A stretch of DNA of 51,210 nt from Zarea fungicola (GCA_900169235.1 FWCC01000061.1:1-51210), one strand, 5' to 3'; positions 18,975 to 31,424 are shown, numbered from the stretch's first letter. The notes: generated by a model not told the origin, from the sequence alone. Made by a program: numbers and translations.

Positions 18975-20033
18975 TTAGTTGTTGGGGCAGGCAGCCTGGA
19001 CGTGACCAGTCTGCTGGCACTTGTAGCAAATCTTCTCGCCACCAGTCGACTCCTTGGGGCAGTCGCGGGAGTAGTGGCCCGACTCGCCACAGTTGTAGCA
19101 GCGCATGCCGTTGACACACTCGCCTGCGCAAGGTTAGCAAGCGTCGCAGATTTTCTCTCCTCTTGTTTACTTACGAGACATGTGGCCGTAGCCGCCGCAA
19201 GAGTAGCAGGTCTTGCCGGCACCGCCACCAGCACCGTAGCTGTTGTTGCCACCGTAGTTGCCGCCCTGGTAGTTGCCGGCCTTGGTGCAGTTGCGAGCAA
19301 TGTGGCCAATCTCACCGCACTGTTCTTGTTAGCAGATGACTCGAGCATACGGCATACGGCGATGGAGCATATTTGCCTACCTTGTAGCACTCGGTGGACT
19401 GTCCGTTGCCACCAGCAGTGGGGCACTCGCGAGAAAGGTGACCAGGCTGGCCGCACTTGTAGCAGGACTTGTTCTCCTTCATGGGCTCAGAGCAGTCGCG
19501 GCCTTGGAGTTGTTAGTAAAAATTTTCAAGTCTGAGCTTGTGAAGCTAGTGCATCTACGCTGGCAAACATACTCATGTGGCCCTCGTTGCCGCAGTTGTA
19601 GCTATTGAATTGTTAGTGATGAGGATTGGCAACGACGGCGGGATTGGAGTACATACCACTTAGCAGGTCCCTTGGAAGGGCAGTCGCGAGCCTGTGACAT
19701 GTCAGTGTGTGTTGCGCGACAAACAAGAGTATGTCTGGTATACCTGGTGGCCAGAGTTGCCGCCTGTGTCGCTTGTTAGTATCTTGGCAAAAAGAATTTG
19801 ACTGAAGTGAGGGGTGAGACAAGGGTATTCTGCAGGATGCCGAAAGCAAAGAGAACAACTTGCAGCGATCCAAAGATTGATTTTGTGTTGTAGGGCAGCA
19901 ACCTGAGGAAGCAGTCGGGAATTTGATGCGTTTGCATGCCGACAAACACAGTGCAGGGTCATGACATGGTATACTCACAAGAATAGCAGGCACCGCGAGT
20001 GGGGGCGGGAGCAGCAGCAGGGGTGAATTCCAT
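18975..20033 (-). CDS. gis2: Zinc-knuckle nucleic-acid-binding protein, Gis2/CNBP family (184 aa, seven exons)
   Basis: Exons on the minus strand: 20033-19979, 19763-19744, 19691-19657, 19601-19573, 19502-19381, 19319-19175, 19123-18975. All junctions are GT..AG and the phases add to 185 codons. The product has seven CCHC knuckles of the form C-x2-C-x4-H-x4-[85 protein letters not shown] and a last [15 protein letters not shown] Gly/Asn/Tyr-rich spacer separates knuckles 4 and 5. This number and spacing match yeast Gis2 / human CNBP, which bind G-rich mRNA and single-stranded DNA and act in translation and stress granules. Exons 2-4 are only 20-35 bp, so automated models may miss them. Confidence 0.92.
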
Positions 20034-21182
20034 AATGGGCGATTTGATTTGGTGTGTGTGCAAGGTTTTTGCTGCAAAGAAAACGTCGGGTTAGCAAATT
20101 GCATCGAGTGGGAGCGTCCATGATGAGATTGAGAATTTGATGGCAGTGAGCCACAGATGATGATGCGGGCAGTGTAGCATTGGATGCACAAGGTGGAAAA
20201 AAGAAGAGCGCCGTGGATATGACTTGATTGGTAGTGAGAGGAGCACGTACAAGATGCAAAGGGAATTGAGAATTCGGGGTCGACTGCAAACGGAGAGAAT
20301 TTGAGCGTAGAAATGTGGTGATGCACAAGTTGGAAAAGCTGGTGCAGGTATCGCGAAAAGTTTTTGAGCAAAGTGCCGGCTCAGCTCAGCAATTTTTACC
20401 GGGCGTGGGCGGCGGCGTGGGTGGCAGGGCGGGCCAGTGTCTGCCCACCAACGGCCACCACACACTTTGACTGCACAGCCTGCACCTACAGCATGATGAT
20501 GTGATGTTTAGATGATTTAGAGATGAATTAGATATAAAATGAATTTTACCAAATTTATTCAACAGTCAATGACGAAATTCACCCTGGAATTGGCCACCTC
20601 AATTCTCTCTAGGAATTTAGAATTTACGTGGCCTTGTCTGCCGTTTGCACTGTCTGCACCGTGCTAATAACAGTACTGTTCTGCCACCCAGCTGCCTGCC
20701 AGCTGCCAAACTGCCACAGCTGCCACACCAAGCAAATGCACTCTTCAGGCTGCACCTTTTTATTTCTCTCTTATTGGAGCGGCAGCTCAACCACTGCTTC
20801 CGAGCGACTGTGTGGCTGAGGGCGGTGTGCTTAACTGCATGTATTGGGCGCCCATCACAACAAGCAAGACAATTCGTCCCGAATATTCGGTTCAGAATCC
20901 CAGAAATAAGAATTCCATCTTTCCATCGTGCAACATTCTTTATTATTCCTTTATTTCCGGCTCATCGCAGCCTGTCGCCACTGTCATCCACTGTGGCTAC
21001 CAGTACTATCAATCCACGCCGTTGAATCACGTGCAGTGGCGCCGAGCATCCCTGCCACATCGCGTGTGGCTACGCGTCGCCAGCGTCAAACGACAGACAG
21101 GCTTCACGTACTTCGTAGTAGCTGACTACTTATTTACTCTCCATGTGACACAACCGGCCGGCGAGCCTCACTCAAGTCAGAG
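20034..21182. other. Intergenic between divergent gis2 and sae2 genes
   Basis: About 1.1 kb. Open frames run through it but have no conserved content; the frame that continues into sae2 upstream of 21183 is accidental. It is AT-rich near 20500-20630 with repeated GAATTTA words, similar to the array at 23541. Confidence 0.5.
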
Positions 21183-23403
21183 ATGGCGAGCTGGTTTGAA
21201 CATGGCCGCCCTCGGCTGCTTGAGGCCATTGATACAATATGCAACCAAATTGATTCCGGAATCACAACTGGTGTGTACCATCGACCAGCTAGCTGCCTTA
21301 CTCAGTAGTCCGCCACTGACTGTCCCAGACTTGCAGCGCTTGAGCAACATGGCCGAGGAGCTGGCCAACCACAAGACACTTTTGGACAACAGCACCAAGG
21401 AGCGTCGGAAACTAGAAGATGAAAATGCCGCTCTCCGGGCAGAGGTGGAAATGCTTCGCCGTGCCAGCGCCAGCCAAGACAAAATCCCCATGGAGCGCCT
21501 TCCCAAGCCAAGCTCAGCAATGCCCAACGGAGTTCTCGAATCATCTGACCCGGACATGGCCCAAAAGCTCGAGTATGCCAAACTCGCGCAGCGTTTTCGG
21601 CTCTTGAACGAAAACTTCTCCAAGGCCCGTGCAGCACTGGAGCGTCGCAAGGCTGAACGGGACGCTTGGAGGAAGCGCTACGAGGCACTGCTCGAGCAGG
21701 TGACTGCGGCCAAGTGTGAGCATGGTGTGGAAATCTCGAGCCGCGCCTCTGCTGCGCTGGCTGCCCTTCAGCCTGTTTCAACATCGTTCGGCAGCAGCTT
21801 CAACAGCACCGCTGATCCCGCCGACGCGGGCGTGGAACAAGCCGAGCCAGAACTGCCAGCACTGCCAGCACTGCCACCCATGGCTCCCAAATCATCAACA
21901 TCGAGCCGCTCTGGTGCAATTTTAGGACCTCTAGACTCAACACAGGGCGATTCCGAAGCCAACGACCTGCCATCGCTTCCTGCCACCACACCAGCGCCGT
22001 CTGATGCACCTGAGTCAATTATTAAGAATGAGCCCTCATCAGACGGCCCTGTAGTCATTTCAGAACGACCTGTCAAGAAGCGCAAAAGCAATGCACACGA
22101 CACAGCAGCCCGCCCGTCTGCGCGGGTCAAGCCAGAGCCAGAAGAAATATCAAGTCCAGCCGCGAGTGAAATGCGGATACCTGCCTCGCAAGAGAGCATC
22201 GACCTTGGGAGCAGGACAAACATGATAACACCTCGCAAGCCACGAGGGCCGGGGCCAGCTCCGCCAGCCCTGGCCCCTCTGGCACCAATCTATAGAATTC
22301 CATCCATAAACGCAGACAGCGCTGTAACACCCGTCGCCCGATATGTGCGAGCCGATGAACCAGTCCCACAGACGGCAAGGGCCAGCGTCATGTCATCTGC
22401 ACTGACACCCATTAGCATCAACAGAAGAATGATTCGATCCGGCGGGGATCAGCCCAGCAAACTCTCACGGAAACGACAACTCGACGCAGGTATAGCAGAC
22501 ATTGCCGAGGATGGTGTCAATATCAGCCATGGGCATGCACGGGAGAGTGGGCCAGTTGGGAGGATGCAAATGCAAAGCGGCCACCAGACGCCCAGGACTC
22601 GCCTGCACCAACTTTTGCATGAACCCGAGGTGGATGACAGCCCATCATTGTCAAGGCCAGCGCGACCGGGGCGTCCTGGCCGGAAAGACGGTGCGCTTGC
22701 GACGGCCGACTTGAACATACCCGAGCGACGTGAGCTGCCGTTTGACAAGCAAGTGCGACAAAACAGGCCGGTCTTGTCGCCGGCGTCGACAGCCGCACAG
22801 CCGACAAGCCGATCTCGCTCACCACAGCGCTCACCCCAACGACCAGCAAAAGGCACCCCAGGTGGTGGAGGACGTTTGCGACAGAAGCCACCACGGGAAC
22901 TGCAACTAGATGATTTTCGAGTCAACCCGGCGGCGAATGAAGGACACGACTTTGCCTTTTCCGATGTCGTCCGGGACAAGGACGACAGGGCCTGCCTTCC
23001 AGGGTGCACGCTGATGCACTGCTGCGGCAAGCAGTTTCGTGCGCTGGCGATTTCACAGCGGCCCAACCCTCCGCTGACGCCGGCGCAGCGGCTGGAGGAG
23101 CAGAAGCTGCTGGAGGAGCATCTGGGCGACTATGCGTATCGGCTGGCGACGATGGATCCTCGGGAGCGGGCGGAGGCGTGGATCGAGGCCAAGACGCAGG
23201 AGCTGGCCAACAAGTACGGGAAGCACCGGCACCGGTATTCGCGGATGCAGTCGCCGCCGGGGTTTTGGGATGCCGACTTTCCCAGCACGCAGGAGCTGGA
23301 GGCGAATCGGGAGGAGGCGGCGGAGAGGGAGAAGAGGGCGATTCGGGAGCGGTACAGGGAGGCGATGCGGCCTGGGGGGAGGTGGATGTTTAGAGATGAG
23401 TGA
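21183..23403 (+). CDS. sae2: Sae2/CtIP-type DNA end-resection factor (720 aa, two exons)
   Basis: Exons 21183-21270 and 21329-23403. The start MASWFEHGRPRLLEAIDTIC and splice to DLQRLSNMAEEL restore the usual N-terminus; without the 58-bp intron an unrelated N-terminus would be read. A coiled coil follows (residues about 30-165, including LLDNSTKERRKLEDENAAL and RAALERRKAERDAW), then a long disordered Ser/Pro-rich middle with several SP/TP and SQ/TQ sites. The C-terminus is the Sae2/CtIP domain: CLPGCTLMHCCGKQFRAL with paired Cys, and the signature KHRHRYSRMQSPPGFWDADF. Members activate the Mre11-Rad50 nuclease to start resection of double-strand breaks and are regulated by phosphorylation. 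Nuclear. Confidence 0.9.
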
Positions 23404-24525
23404 CTGTCTCTTTGATATAGATACTACTTACATACATACATACATACTTATATATACTTGCATCCAGATGGTGTACATCTGGTTGGGCATTAGGGCATGC
23501 TTGCGTTTAGGTCTGGCGTTATTGGCATTCATAAATTTATGAATTTACATGAATTTACATGAATTTACATGAATTTACGTGATTGATTTGCATAATGCCG
23601 TGTTTACAAGTATGAATGGCCTCCATTTTGAATTATTGTGGTCTGCTCTGTGTGAGTCTTTTCCGAGTGAGTTGTTATTGGTACGGCTATTCACTGCAGA
23701 GGAAGCTGTGTAACTGCAGCCGGCGCTACAGGGCACTGTCAAGTAAAATCAGTGAATGCTGCAGCGGCCTGTCCACTACAGCTGCTGCGAGTACCTACTA
23801 ACCTAGGTACTAACCTAGGCGCTAAGGTAGCTGATGCCTCAGACACAAGGCAAAAGGCGGCCAGCCTGATCCAGTTAGTCCATTTAGTCTTGGTGACTCC
23901 ACATCCCAGCCTGCCCTCGCCTAGCCAAGAGGTACCGTGTACCTTGTACCGTAGGATTAGGCGTTGGCGTAGGCGTACCAATCGCAATCTGGAAGCTTCC
24001 CGTTTGCCTTTGCATCCCGTCGTCCATCGTCCCGTCGGGCTAAAATAATAAAATTCATCTCTTCTGCCCATTGCTCTGCCTCGTCCTCGTACGATTGGCA
24101 GCCTCCCAAATCAGGATTGTGCATCTCTGATTCCTCATTTTTACTCGTCTTTCCGCTTGTCTATTTTTTTTCTCTCTTTTGGGCGGGTTGTCTGTCCTTG
24201 CCGGTGCCTCTAATTCCCGCGACTCGCTTCTGTCCCCAGCTTCTTCCTCCAACCGCGCCAATCGCTGCGCGTGCCCTCAACGAGACAAGCAACCCCGGCA
24301 CCGCCCGACACAAATCGTACAACCTGGCATCTCCACGCCAGCGCACACACCCAATCCTTTCCGTCTCACCACTCGACGCAGCTCTCGTCCATCGACTGAG
24401 CCTGCCTGCGACCCCGATTGCGATCCTCACTCGCCCTACCCCTACGACGCCCTCAACACCCTCCAGATACGGGAGAGTCACCACCTGGCGGCCACCCGTA
24501 TCACACGAATCCCCACGCCGGCAGG
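23404..24525. other. Intergenic with 10-bp tandem repeat
   Basis: The 3' region of sae2 has an ATAC-type microsatellite near 23427-23450 and the GAATTTACAT array. Further on there are CCTAGGTA-type short repeats (23800-23825). The last 400 bp are pyrimidine-rich, as expected for the leader of the deubiquitinase gene. Confidence 0.5.
23541..23580. repeat. 10-bp tandem repeat, four units
   Basis: GAATTTACAT repeated four times (the last unit is GAATTTACGT), preceded by a degenerate unit ATAAATTTAT. Confidence 0.95.
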
Positions 24526-27363
24526 ATGAGTAACCGCCACCATCTGCCGGCTGGGCAGAACATACACGGAGCTGGAGGCATGCCCATGGACATGGCCGGC
24601 CCGGGCCCAGCTGTTGGACGCGGACGACGACACCACAACCACCACCACCAGCATCAACATCAGCATCAGCAGCACCACCAGCAGCAATACATGCCACAGT
24701 ACCATCAGCAGCCCCAGCAGCAGCAGCAGCAGCAGATGAATCCCGTCTATCCCGGCTACAACCATCAGCACAATCCCTATGCGCCGCCCCAGCAGTACTA
24801 TGGCATGCCGCCTCAGTTCCAGAACGGCGGCCTGCCCTCCCCTGGTTATATGCAGTACCAGGGATACGGTCGATCGCCCCCTTCGATGCCCCAGTATGTG
24901 CCCATGGTTGGCGTCAGTGTCCAGCCCAACTATCCCCGTCATGCCCAGCACTCGCCAAACCTCTCGACGCCTTACCAGCCGCCCCAGCCCGTCGCGCCTA
25001 TTCCTCCCCACACGCCATCGTCGACGCACTCGTCGCAGATTCCGCCTCCGCCAACACCGCCCACGCCACAGATCCAAGAGGTTGTGAACCCTCCGCTCGT
25101 GGCTTCATCTGCTCCGGCTTCTGCTCCTGCTCCTGTACCCGCTGCTGCTCCTGCGCCTGCACTTGTGCCTGCACTTGTGCCTGCGCTCGTGCCTGCTCCA
25201 GCCCCAACACCAGAGGTCCAGCCTACCTTCCAGCAGCCTGAGCCTGCTCCGCCAGTCATCAAGGCACCGTTCCGCCCTCCAGTGAGTGACCACTTTTTTC
25301 TTTCTTGACTTTTTCTGGCCTGGCTGACATTGAACCCTAGCTTCCCTGGTTGTCCCGCGCCGATGTCGAGTTTCCCGCCAGAACCCTACGCTCCCGCAAG
25401 GCCCGAAGACAGATTGATCAAAACAGCATGTCCGTCTCACTGCCCAAAGACCAGCAAGACGCCGCCACAGGTGCTCCTCCCACTGCCCCTGCTGCCCCCG
25501 TTGCCGAGGAGGAACCAGCCCAAATCGTGCAAGAGACGCCGAAGCCGATTCAAGAGCCAGTGGTTGCGGAGCCAGTCCCTGAAGCTCAGAAGCCAACCGA
25601 AGAGCCCCAGGTTACCGAGGAGCCACAGACGGCCGAACCAGCAAGTGAGCCTGCGCCGCCTGTGCGTGCTCCCCCCACGAGCTGGGCCAATCTTTTTGCC
25701 AAGACGCCAGTCGCCGCCGTCATGACCCTCAACGGAGAGAATGATGCTGCAGGAGAGGCCGACACTGTGGCAGCCGCCGAGGGATCCACGGGAGTCATCC
25801 CGTCCACATTAAAGGCCAATGCCACTTCTGTCGCCGAGGCCATTCAATCGTACAAGGTGGGCGGAGCTGAGCATAAAAATGCCTTTTTGGAACCACGTGG
25901 TCTGATTAATACTGGCAACATGTGCTACATGAACTCGGTACGTCAAATTCTCCCAATCTGTCACTCATCACCGTCTAACATGAGCATAGGTGCTCCAAGT
26001 ACTCATGTATTGCTCTCCTTTTTACGATTTTCTTCATCAGGTTAGCAAGCGTGCCGCCCACAGCTTCAAGAGCGACACGCCCCTACTCGACGCCATGTAA
26101 GTTGAGCTGTGCATTGACAGCAAGCCCCCCCGCTAACCAGCCAGGATCATGTTCATGCACGAGTACAAGGTGCTTCGGTCCGCCCCGACCAACGAGCAGC
26201 TGCGCAAGATAATTCGAGGCGAGGAAATTGAGCGGTACGGCGAGCCATTTACTCCCGAATTTGTGTACGAGGCCATAAGACAGCTTCCACGATTCGCCAG
26301 TATGCGCCGCGGCCATCAGCAAGACGCCGAAGAGTTTCTTGGCTTCCTGCTCCAGTCGCTGGATGACGAGTGCACCCATGTTATGAACAATGCCTCCCAG
26401 ACGGCCAGCCAAACCGCTGCTTCGGATGCTGCCTCGGCTGACCTGTCTGCGGATGCCACCGGGGACTGGCTCGAGGTTGGGCGCAAGCAGCGCGCTGCCG
26501 TGAGCCGCTCCTCGGGTACCAGCACGTCGACCCCGGTGACCAAGATTTTCGGCGGTCTGCTACGCTCGGAATTCCGCGTACCCGGCCTGAAGGACTCCAT
26601 CACCACGGAGCCCTACCAGCCCTTGCAGCTGGACATTGGCTCCCCGGAGATTCGAAACGTCGTCGATGCGCTGCGTGGCCTCACCCGCCCGGAGCGTCTG
26701 CAGGGCGACTTTAACTCACCACGCGGCAAGGACATTACGGCGACGAAGCAAGTCTTTATCGAGACGCTGCCCCCGGTGCTCATCCTGCATCTCAAGCGCT
26801 TCCAGTTTGATGCCGAGGGCGGCACGACCAAGATTTGGAAGAATGTCGGCTACCCTCTGGACCTGGAGATTCCGCGCGAGGCGCTGTCCCGCCAGAGCCG
26901 CCAGAGCCTGAGCGATGGCGCGCTGCCCAAGTACAGACTGATTAGTGTCGTTTACCACCACGGCAAGAATGCCAGCGGCGGCCATTACACTGCTGATGTG
27001 CGTCGCCAAGACGGCCGGGAATGGCTGCGTCTTGACGACACTGTCCTGCGCCGTCTTCGCGGCGAGGAAGTGGCCGAAGGTGGTTCTGAGGAGGAAGTCA
27101 AGGAGCCGCGCAAAGATAATAGCCAAGCCAATACCAACGGCAACAACCGTTTTGGCGCGATGAACGACGACGATACCAGCAGCGAGGACGGGTGGAACCA
27201 GGTGACGGCGTCGTCGGGAAGCAGCGGCAAGCGATGGAGCGGCGTGGTGAATGGACATGGCAGCAGCAGCAGCAATGGAGGCGGCAGCAAGGACAACAAG
27301 TACATGAAGGAGAATATCAAGGACAACAAGGTGGCCTATTTATTATTCTACCAGCGAGTGTAG
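24526..27363 (+). CDS. Ubiquitin carboxyl-terminal hydrolase, Ubp3/USP10 type (892 aa, four exons)
   Basis: Exons 24526-25281, 25341-25937, 25990-26096, 26145-27363; introns are 48-59 bp and the sum is 893 codons. The N-terminal third is disordered: His/Gln-rich (HHNHHHQHQHQHQQHHQQQ) then Pro/Ala-rich with PAL/VPA repeats. The USP domain starts near residue 435: Cys box GLINTGNMCYMNSVLQVLMY (catalytic Cys447, interrupted after NS by intron 2), GHQQDAEEFLGFLLQSLDDE, ETLPPVLILHLKRFQFDAEG, His box YHHGKNASGGHYTADV (His767) and WLRLDD. The end is KVAYLLFYQRV. All catalytic positions are kept. Domain order fits yeast Ubp3 and human USP10, which act with Bre5/G3BP partners in vesicle transport, ribophagy and stress granules; the exact ortholog is inferred. 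Confidence 0.88.
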
Positions 27364-28245
27364 GGGTCAGAAGAGGGAAGAAAGGGGGAAAAAAGCAGTT
27401 TTGATGATGGGTTTTTAACACTTTTGTGATTTTGTACTACCTGAACAGAAAAGAAGGGAAGAAAGGAAGAAGAAGACGAAAAAGGCAGGGAATTAAGGAA
27501 GGGCTTTTCTTTTTTCTTTTTTTAAATCATTGCATGGAACGGACGAGAATGGGACGACGAGGCGACGCTTGGCTTGAATGTACATATACCCCCGGGGTCG
27601 GACTACATGCGGCGTTGCAGGCGTCACGGTAAGAAATGGAAAGAGGGTAATGTGATGGAAAAGGGGATATTTAGGGTTAGCAATTGGAGGGTGATGTGAG
27701 CAAGGTGAGTAGATGGGTTGGTGTATGCGAAAAAAGAAGTTGATGTACATTTATTTTGGGGGCAAGATGTGATGACAAGGAGATGGTACCATGATGGTAT
27801 AAAAATATTGGTTGCCAACGTTGCACGTCCCAATTGGTTTAAAAGTATTGGTTGCCAACGTTGCATTTCCCAACTGGTATAAAAACATATTGGTTGCCAA
27901 CGCATTGCATATCACTATATCCAAAGTAAACGACTAAACGCGTCACAGTTGATGAATGACAAAGAGAATATATTGTTTCTTGTTCTTGATTCCATTTTCT
28001 TTTCCTGCTAAAAAGTAAAAAGACACCACTTCTTTCGTAGCCATTAGGTAGAAGAAAAGGGCTAAGCTTGTCTATACATAGGATACACAGGACCAAGATG
28101 AGACGAGGTGTTTCTTGTTACTCCCCCTTGTCCCCTCATCTTGAACCCTTTTTTGTCATCAGCTCACTCCTTCACTTTCCTCTTTCCTCTCTTTCTTCGC
28201 TCTTCCATTATATAAAAAAAAAAGACATGTCGCTGCACCTTTGAT
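27364..28245. other. Intergenic (convergent 3' ends) with 40-bp repeat
   Basis: 3' regions of the deubiquitinase gene and qcr7. A-rich tract at 27440-27500. Apart from the repeat at 27796-27901 nothing is recognised. Confidence 0.5.
27796..27901. repeat. About 40-bp tandem repeat, 2.6 copies
   Basis: Three copies of TATTGGTTGCCAACG spaced by about 40-42 bp, each preceded by GGT(A/T)TAAAA. Noncoding, between convergent genes. Confidence 0.9.
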
Positions 28246-29097
28246 TTAGTGCTTCTTGAGGACAGTCATGGAGTCGAGGGCGTCCTTTTCGGCGAGTTCG
28301 GCCTCGACCTGTGCGAGGATGGAGCGGAGATATGGGCCGTCCTGGAATCTGTTAGCTTTCTTCTTCCTTTTTATTCAAGTTGATTGTATTTCATCTTGGG
28401 TCTTGATACGCACCTCCTCAGGCTTGGTCCAGTCCGACTTGGGGAGGAGCTTGTGCTGGTAGCTGGCCTGGGTGGCGCGGCGGATGCGGAAGATGCGGTC
28501 GTACGACTCCTTGGCGGGGAGGCGCTTGATGGCGATTTGAACGGCCTCGGATTCCTCCTCGAGAAGGTCGTCGAATCTGCAGGACATGTTAGTTTCATAC
28601 TTGTATGCTTTTATGTTTGTATGTTGATTGAACATGTTGTCGGTAGGAGGTAGAAAACGTTGGCCAATTTCAAAGTTTCGGATATCAATCGAGGAAACAA
28701 GATTGAAAAAAGGAGCAATGCATCCTTGTAGTTTCAATCAGAGGCCGCCGAGGCAAAGAGGGACTCGAATTGCGCGTTTTCGACATGTTGCTGACTCCTT
28801 GTCTGTCGAGCAAGTTGCGGCCCTCGGCTTCCAATTGAAACTTTTCAACTCGGTAATCCTCCTTCGTCGAATCGTAATTCGTAATCAATTCGTTTTGAAT
28901 CGGTTGGCATCGTTGTCGTGGCGTTTCCTCCCTCCTGCCGAACCCCGTCTTCCCTCCGTAACCTCGGAAAATACAAAAAAGTCGTACCTCAGGCCAAGCT
29001 TGCGGTAGCCGGCGGCATTGGTGTACCAGGTGGCGGCGGGCATCAGCATCTTGGTGAGCCAAGGGCGGCGCAGGACAAAGGGGGCGAGAGAGACCAT
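28246..29097 (-). CDS. qcr7: Cytochrome bc1 complex subunit 7, Qcr7 (122 aa, three exons)
   Basis: Exons on the minus strand: 29097-28988, 28576-28414, 28341-28246. Intron 1 is long (411 bp). The sequence starts MVSLAPFVLRRPWLTKMLMP, then AATWYTNAAGYRKLGLR, FDDLLEEESEAVQIAIKRLP, then ESYDRIFRIRRATQASYQH, KLLPKSDWTKPEEDGPYL and ends DALDSMTVLKKH. These match the 14-kDa UQCRB/Qcr7 family over the full length (typically about 123-127 aa). It is a matrix-facing subunit of respiratory complex III that contacts cytochrome b. No cleaved targeting peptide is needed in this family. Intact and probably single copy. Confidence 0.93.
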
Positions 29098-29928
29098 GAT
29101 GTGTGCTTTTGCTTTGTTGTGCGTGGTCTAATTGGGGGGACGGACAGCAAAGAATCACTCAATGGGGTGAAGCAAGATTTGGTGAGGTTTGGCAAATGGC
29201 GCGCAGAAAGGGAAAATGGGTCATCAGCCGCTCTCCCATTGGCTGGAGCTGGACGCAGCGCTGGTTGGTCCAATTCGGGCAAGATGTGGGTCCAGCTGTC
29301 GTCTGTCTGGCAGCTGGTCTGGGAGAGCTCGGAAAGTCACGTGCAAGATTCGGGAGACTGTCGGGACAAGGTCGGACAAGAGCCGCACGTGATCAGGAAG
29401 CTATCGAAACAGGACCCCAGACGGAAGCGTAATAAAGTGGGACATTCTATAGAAAGGAGATGAATAAAAAATCAGTGAGCAGTGGTATCGAAATGATTTC
29501 GGCTACTTGCCCATTTGCACAATTGCCTTCTCTATTGGGTTAAACGTCCGCATTGATTCCTCATTGCATGCTTGGCGCCGGCTGTCGCTGCCCAAATGAA
29601 CCAGCATGTATGCGCTGGGAACGGCGTTGTAGTCGGAAACGCCGTGGACGGAGTTAATAAAAAAGAAAAAGGCGGCGGATACACTGCCCAAAGCAGACAA
29701 ATTGGTGAACCTGTGCCTGGTCGGGTGTTGAACCGAGGAGGGACAAAGAGGTTAAAATCTGACGGACGCCTCATTGTCGGTGTTTGCATCTCTCCGCTCG
29801 TTTATTACTGGTAGTATTTAAACTTTTAAACCATTGTACATCCATCTCGTCCATCACCTCAATTGGAAATTCACCACCATCTTGCCTCTCCAGAAACCCC
29901 AATAAAGCGAATAAACAAGTCCGTCATC
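29098..29928. other. Intergenic between divergent genes
   Basis: Shared upstream region of qcr7 (minus) and the DUF1304 gene (plus). Contains 29210-29420 with moderate GC but no conserved frame. Nothing else recognised. Confidence 0.4.
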
Positions 29929-30294
29929 ATGGTTGGCCTCTCGGAAATCGCCACTGGCCTCGTCGCCGCCGAGCACGTCTACATTCTCGTGCTCGAAATG
30001 TTCCTCTGGACCAAGCCCCGCGGTCGCAAGGCCTTTAACCTGACGGCCGAGTTTGCGGAAAAGTCAAAGGCGCTCGCCGCCAACCAGGGCCTGTACAATG
30101 GGTTCCTGGCCGCGGGCCTGGCATGGGGTCTGCTGCACCCGGTGCCCGAGTTTGCGCGACAGCTGCGCTTCTTTTTCCTGTCCAATGTCGTGGTGGCGGG
30201 CGCATATGGCGGGGCGACGGCGTCGAGGAAGATTTGGACGATTCAGATGCTGCCGGGCCTGGTGTCGTTTGCGCTGGTTTACTTTGGGCTGTAG
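29929..30294 (+). CDS. DUF1304 family integral membrane protein (121 aa)
   Basis: Single exon; ATG at 29929 in good context (CATCATGG). Four hydrophobic segments are visible: residues about 2-24 (IATGLVAAEHVYILVLEMFL), 55-73 (YNGFLAAGLAWGLL), 78-95 (LRFFFLSNVVVAGAYGG) and 105-121. The motifs EHVYILVLEM, ANQGLYNGFLAAGL and GAYGGATASRK are characteristic of DUF1304, a widespread bacterial and fungal family of unknown function. Length is normal. Location is predicted to be a cell membrane. Confidence 0.88.
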   Translation: MVGLSEIATGLVAAEHVYILVLEMFLWTKPRGRKAFNLTAEFAEKSKALAANQGLYNGFLAAGLAWGLLHPVPEFARQLRFFFLSNVVVAGAYGGATASRKIWTIQMLPGLVSFALVYFGL

Positions 30295-31424
30295 GCGGAC
30301 AGCTGTCGACAAATTTGCTGCAGACAATATGATGGGCGTTTTATCTGGGAATCATGTCTGTATTTTGCGTTGCTGATTGATTCTGCTTTGGTTGCTGCTT
30401 TGGTTGTTGGATGCTTTGGCTGTCATGGGAATTATGTCTTGGATGGATTTGGACTGTCGTTTGCAGGGAAAGGCAAAAAAGCACGGCAGCTGCAGAGACA
30501 TGATGGGAGATGACGGCTTCACAGAAGATGATGAAAGTAAAATGAAATCTTTTTCTGAATGCTTATTTTTGCATGAATTTCTCCATGTTTTTCTTTTTCT
30601 TTTTCGAAATGTGCCATTTCTGGTCTGTTTGCAGCTTCACAGGCTTCCACTAGCACGAGCCACATCAACACTCCAACTCATCGTCATCATCATCATCATC
30701 ATCATTTAGATAAAAACCAAATGAAAAATTCGTCCAGCTAGCTGTTGCATTTGTCCACGTCTGCTTCACTTGCTCACTTGCTTCAATTTCTTATTCTTGT
30801 TAGCTTGTCACTCGCAACAGTTCCACCAGCATCCACCTCAACTTGTTCGTCATCTCACCTTTCCCACCAACACTTGCTCCCCAGCAAAACCGCTTCGCCG
30901 ATTTCCCGCCCGTCGGCCCATCTTGTCCGTTTGCACCATTCAATTCCCCGCCGCTCAACCACGACGGCCGTCTCCAACATCGATCCCTCATTCTGCTGCC
31001 GCCTTGTCGCCATGCTCCGTAATCGCCGCTCGCTAGATTGAGAGACAGACCAAGAAAAAAAAAGTTGGCAGCGGCTGGCCGCGGGCACGCGTGTGATTTT
31101 TCCCCCGCAGCTGCCGAAGCTCGGACAGACGACGACTTTTGCCGCTTCCCGTTTTTTTCCAATGACGGCGTAACGGAATCGCATATGCACAACTCACCCA
31201 TCAAAAATCAACAACAATTCATAATTACGATATCCCAGTGTCGATTTTTCACCCCAAAGCACACCGTCCTACGAGGCTCCTTCGACGTCCTCTGAAGCCT
31301 GCGTCGAAGCCCTCGGAGACGGTGTGTAGCTAACCACGGACGGACCTTGATCGGAGTCAAGCAGCAAGCAGCGCAAGACAGATCACCCTCCAACGACGTC
31401 CACCTCGATAACTCCTCTCCTGGC
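30295..31424. other. Intergenic, with TCA microsatellite
   Basis: Holds the (TCA)n microsatellite near 30678-30706 and a pyrimidine-rich stretch upstream of the carrier gene. Open frames here lack conserved features. Confidence 0.5.

Noticed and set aside
18869..19456. Minus-strand 195-codon frame in the gis2 locus
   Set aside because: It reads through introns and in the wrong phase; the spliced seven-knuckle protein explains the region.
19613..20371. Minus-strand 252-codon frame upstream of and across gis2 exons 1-2
   Set aside because: Low-complexity reading of the leader and introns in a frame different from the zinc-knuckle exons.
20812..21182. Long open frame upstream of sae2 as an N-terminal extension
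   Set aside because: The conserved Sae2 N-terminus lies in a different frame from 21183 and a proper intron joins it to the main exon; the upstream residues are low-complexity and not family-like.
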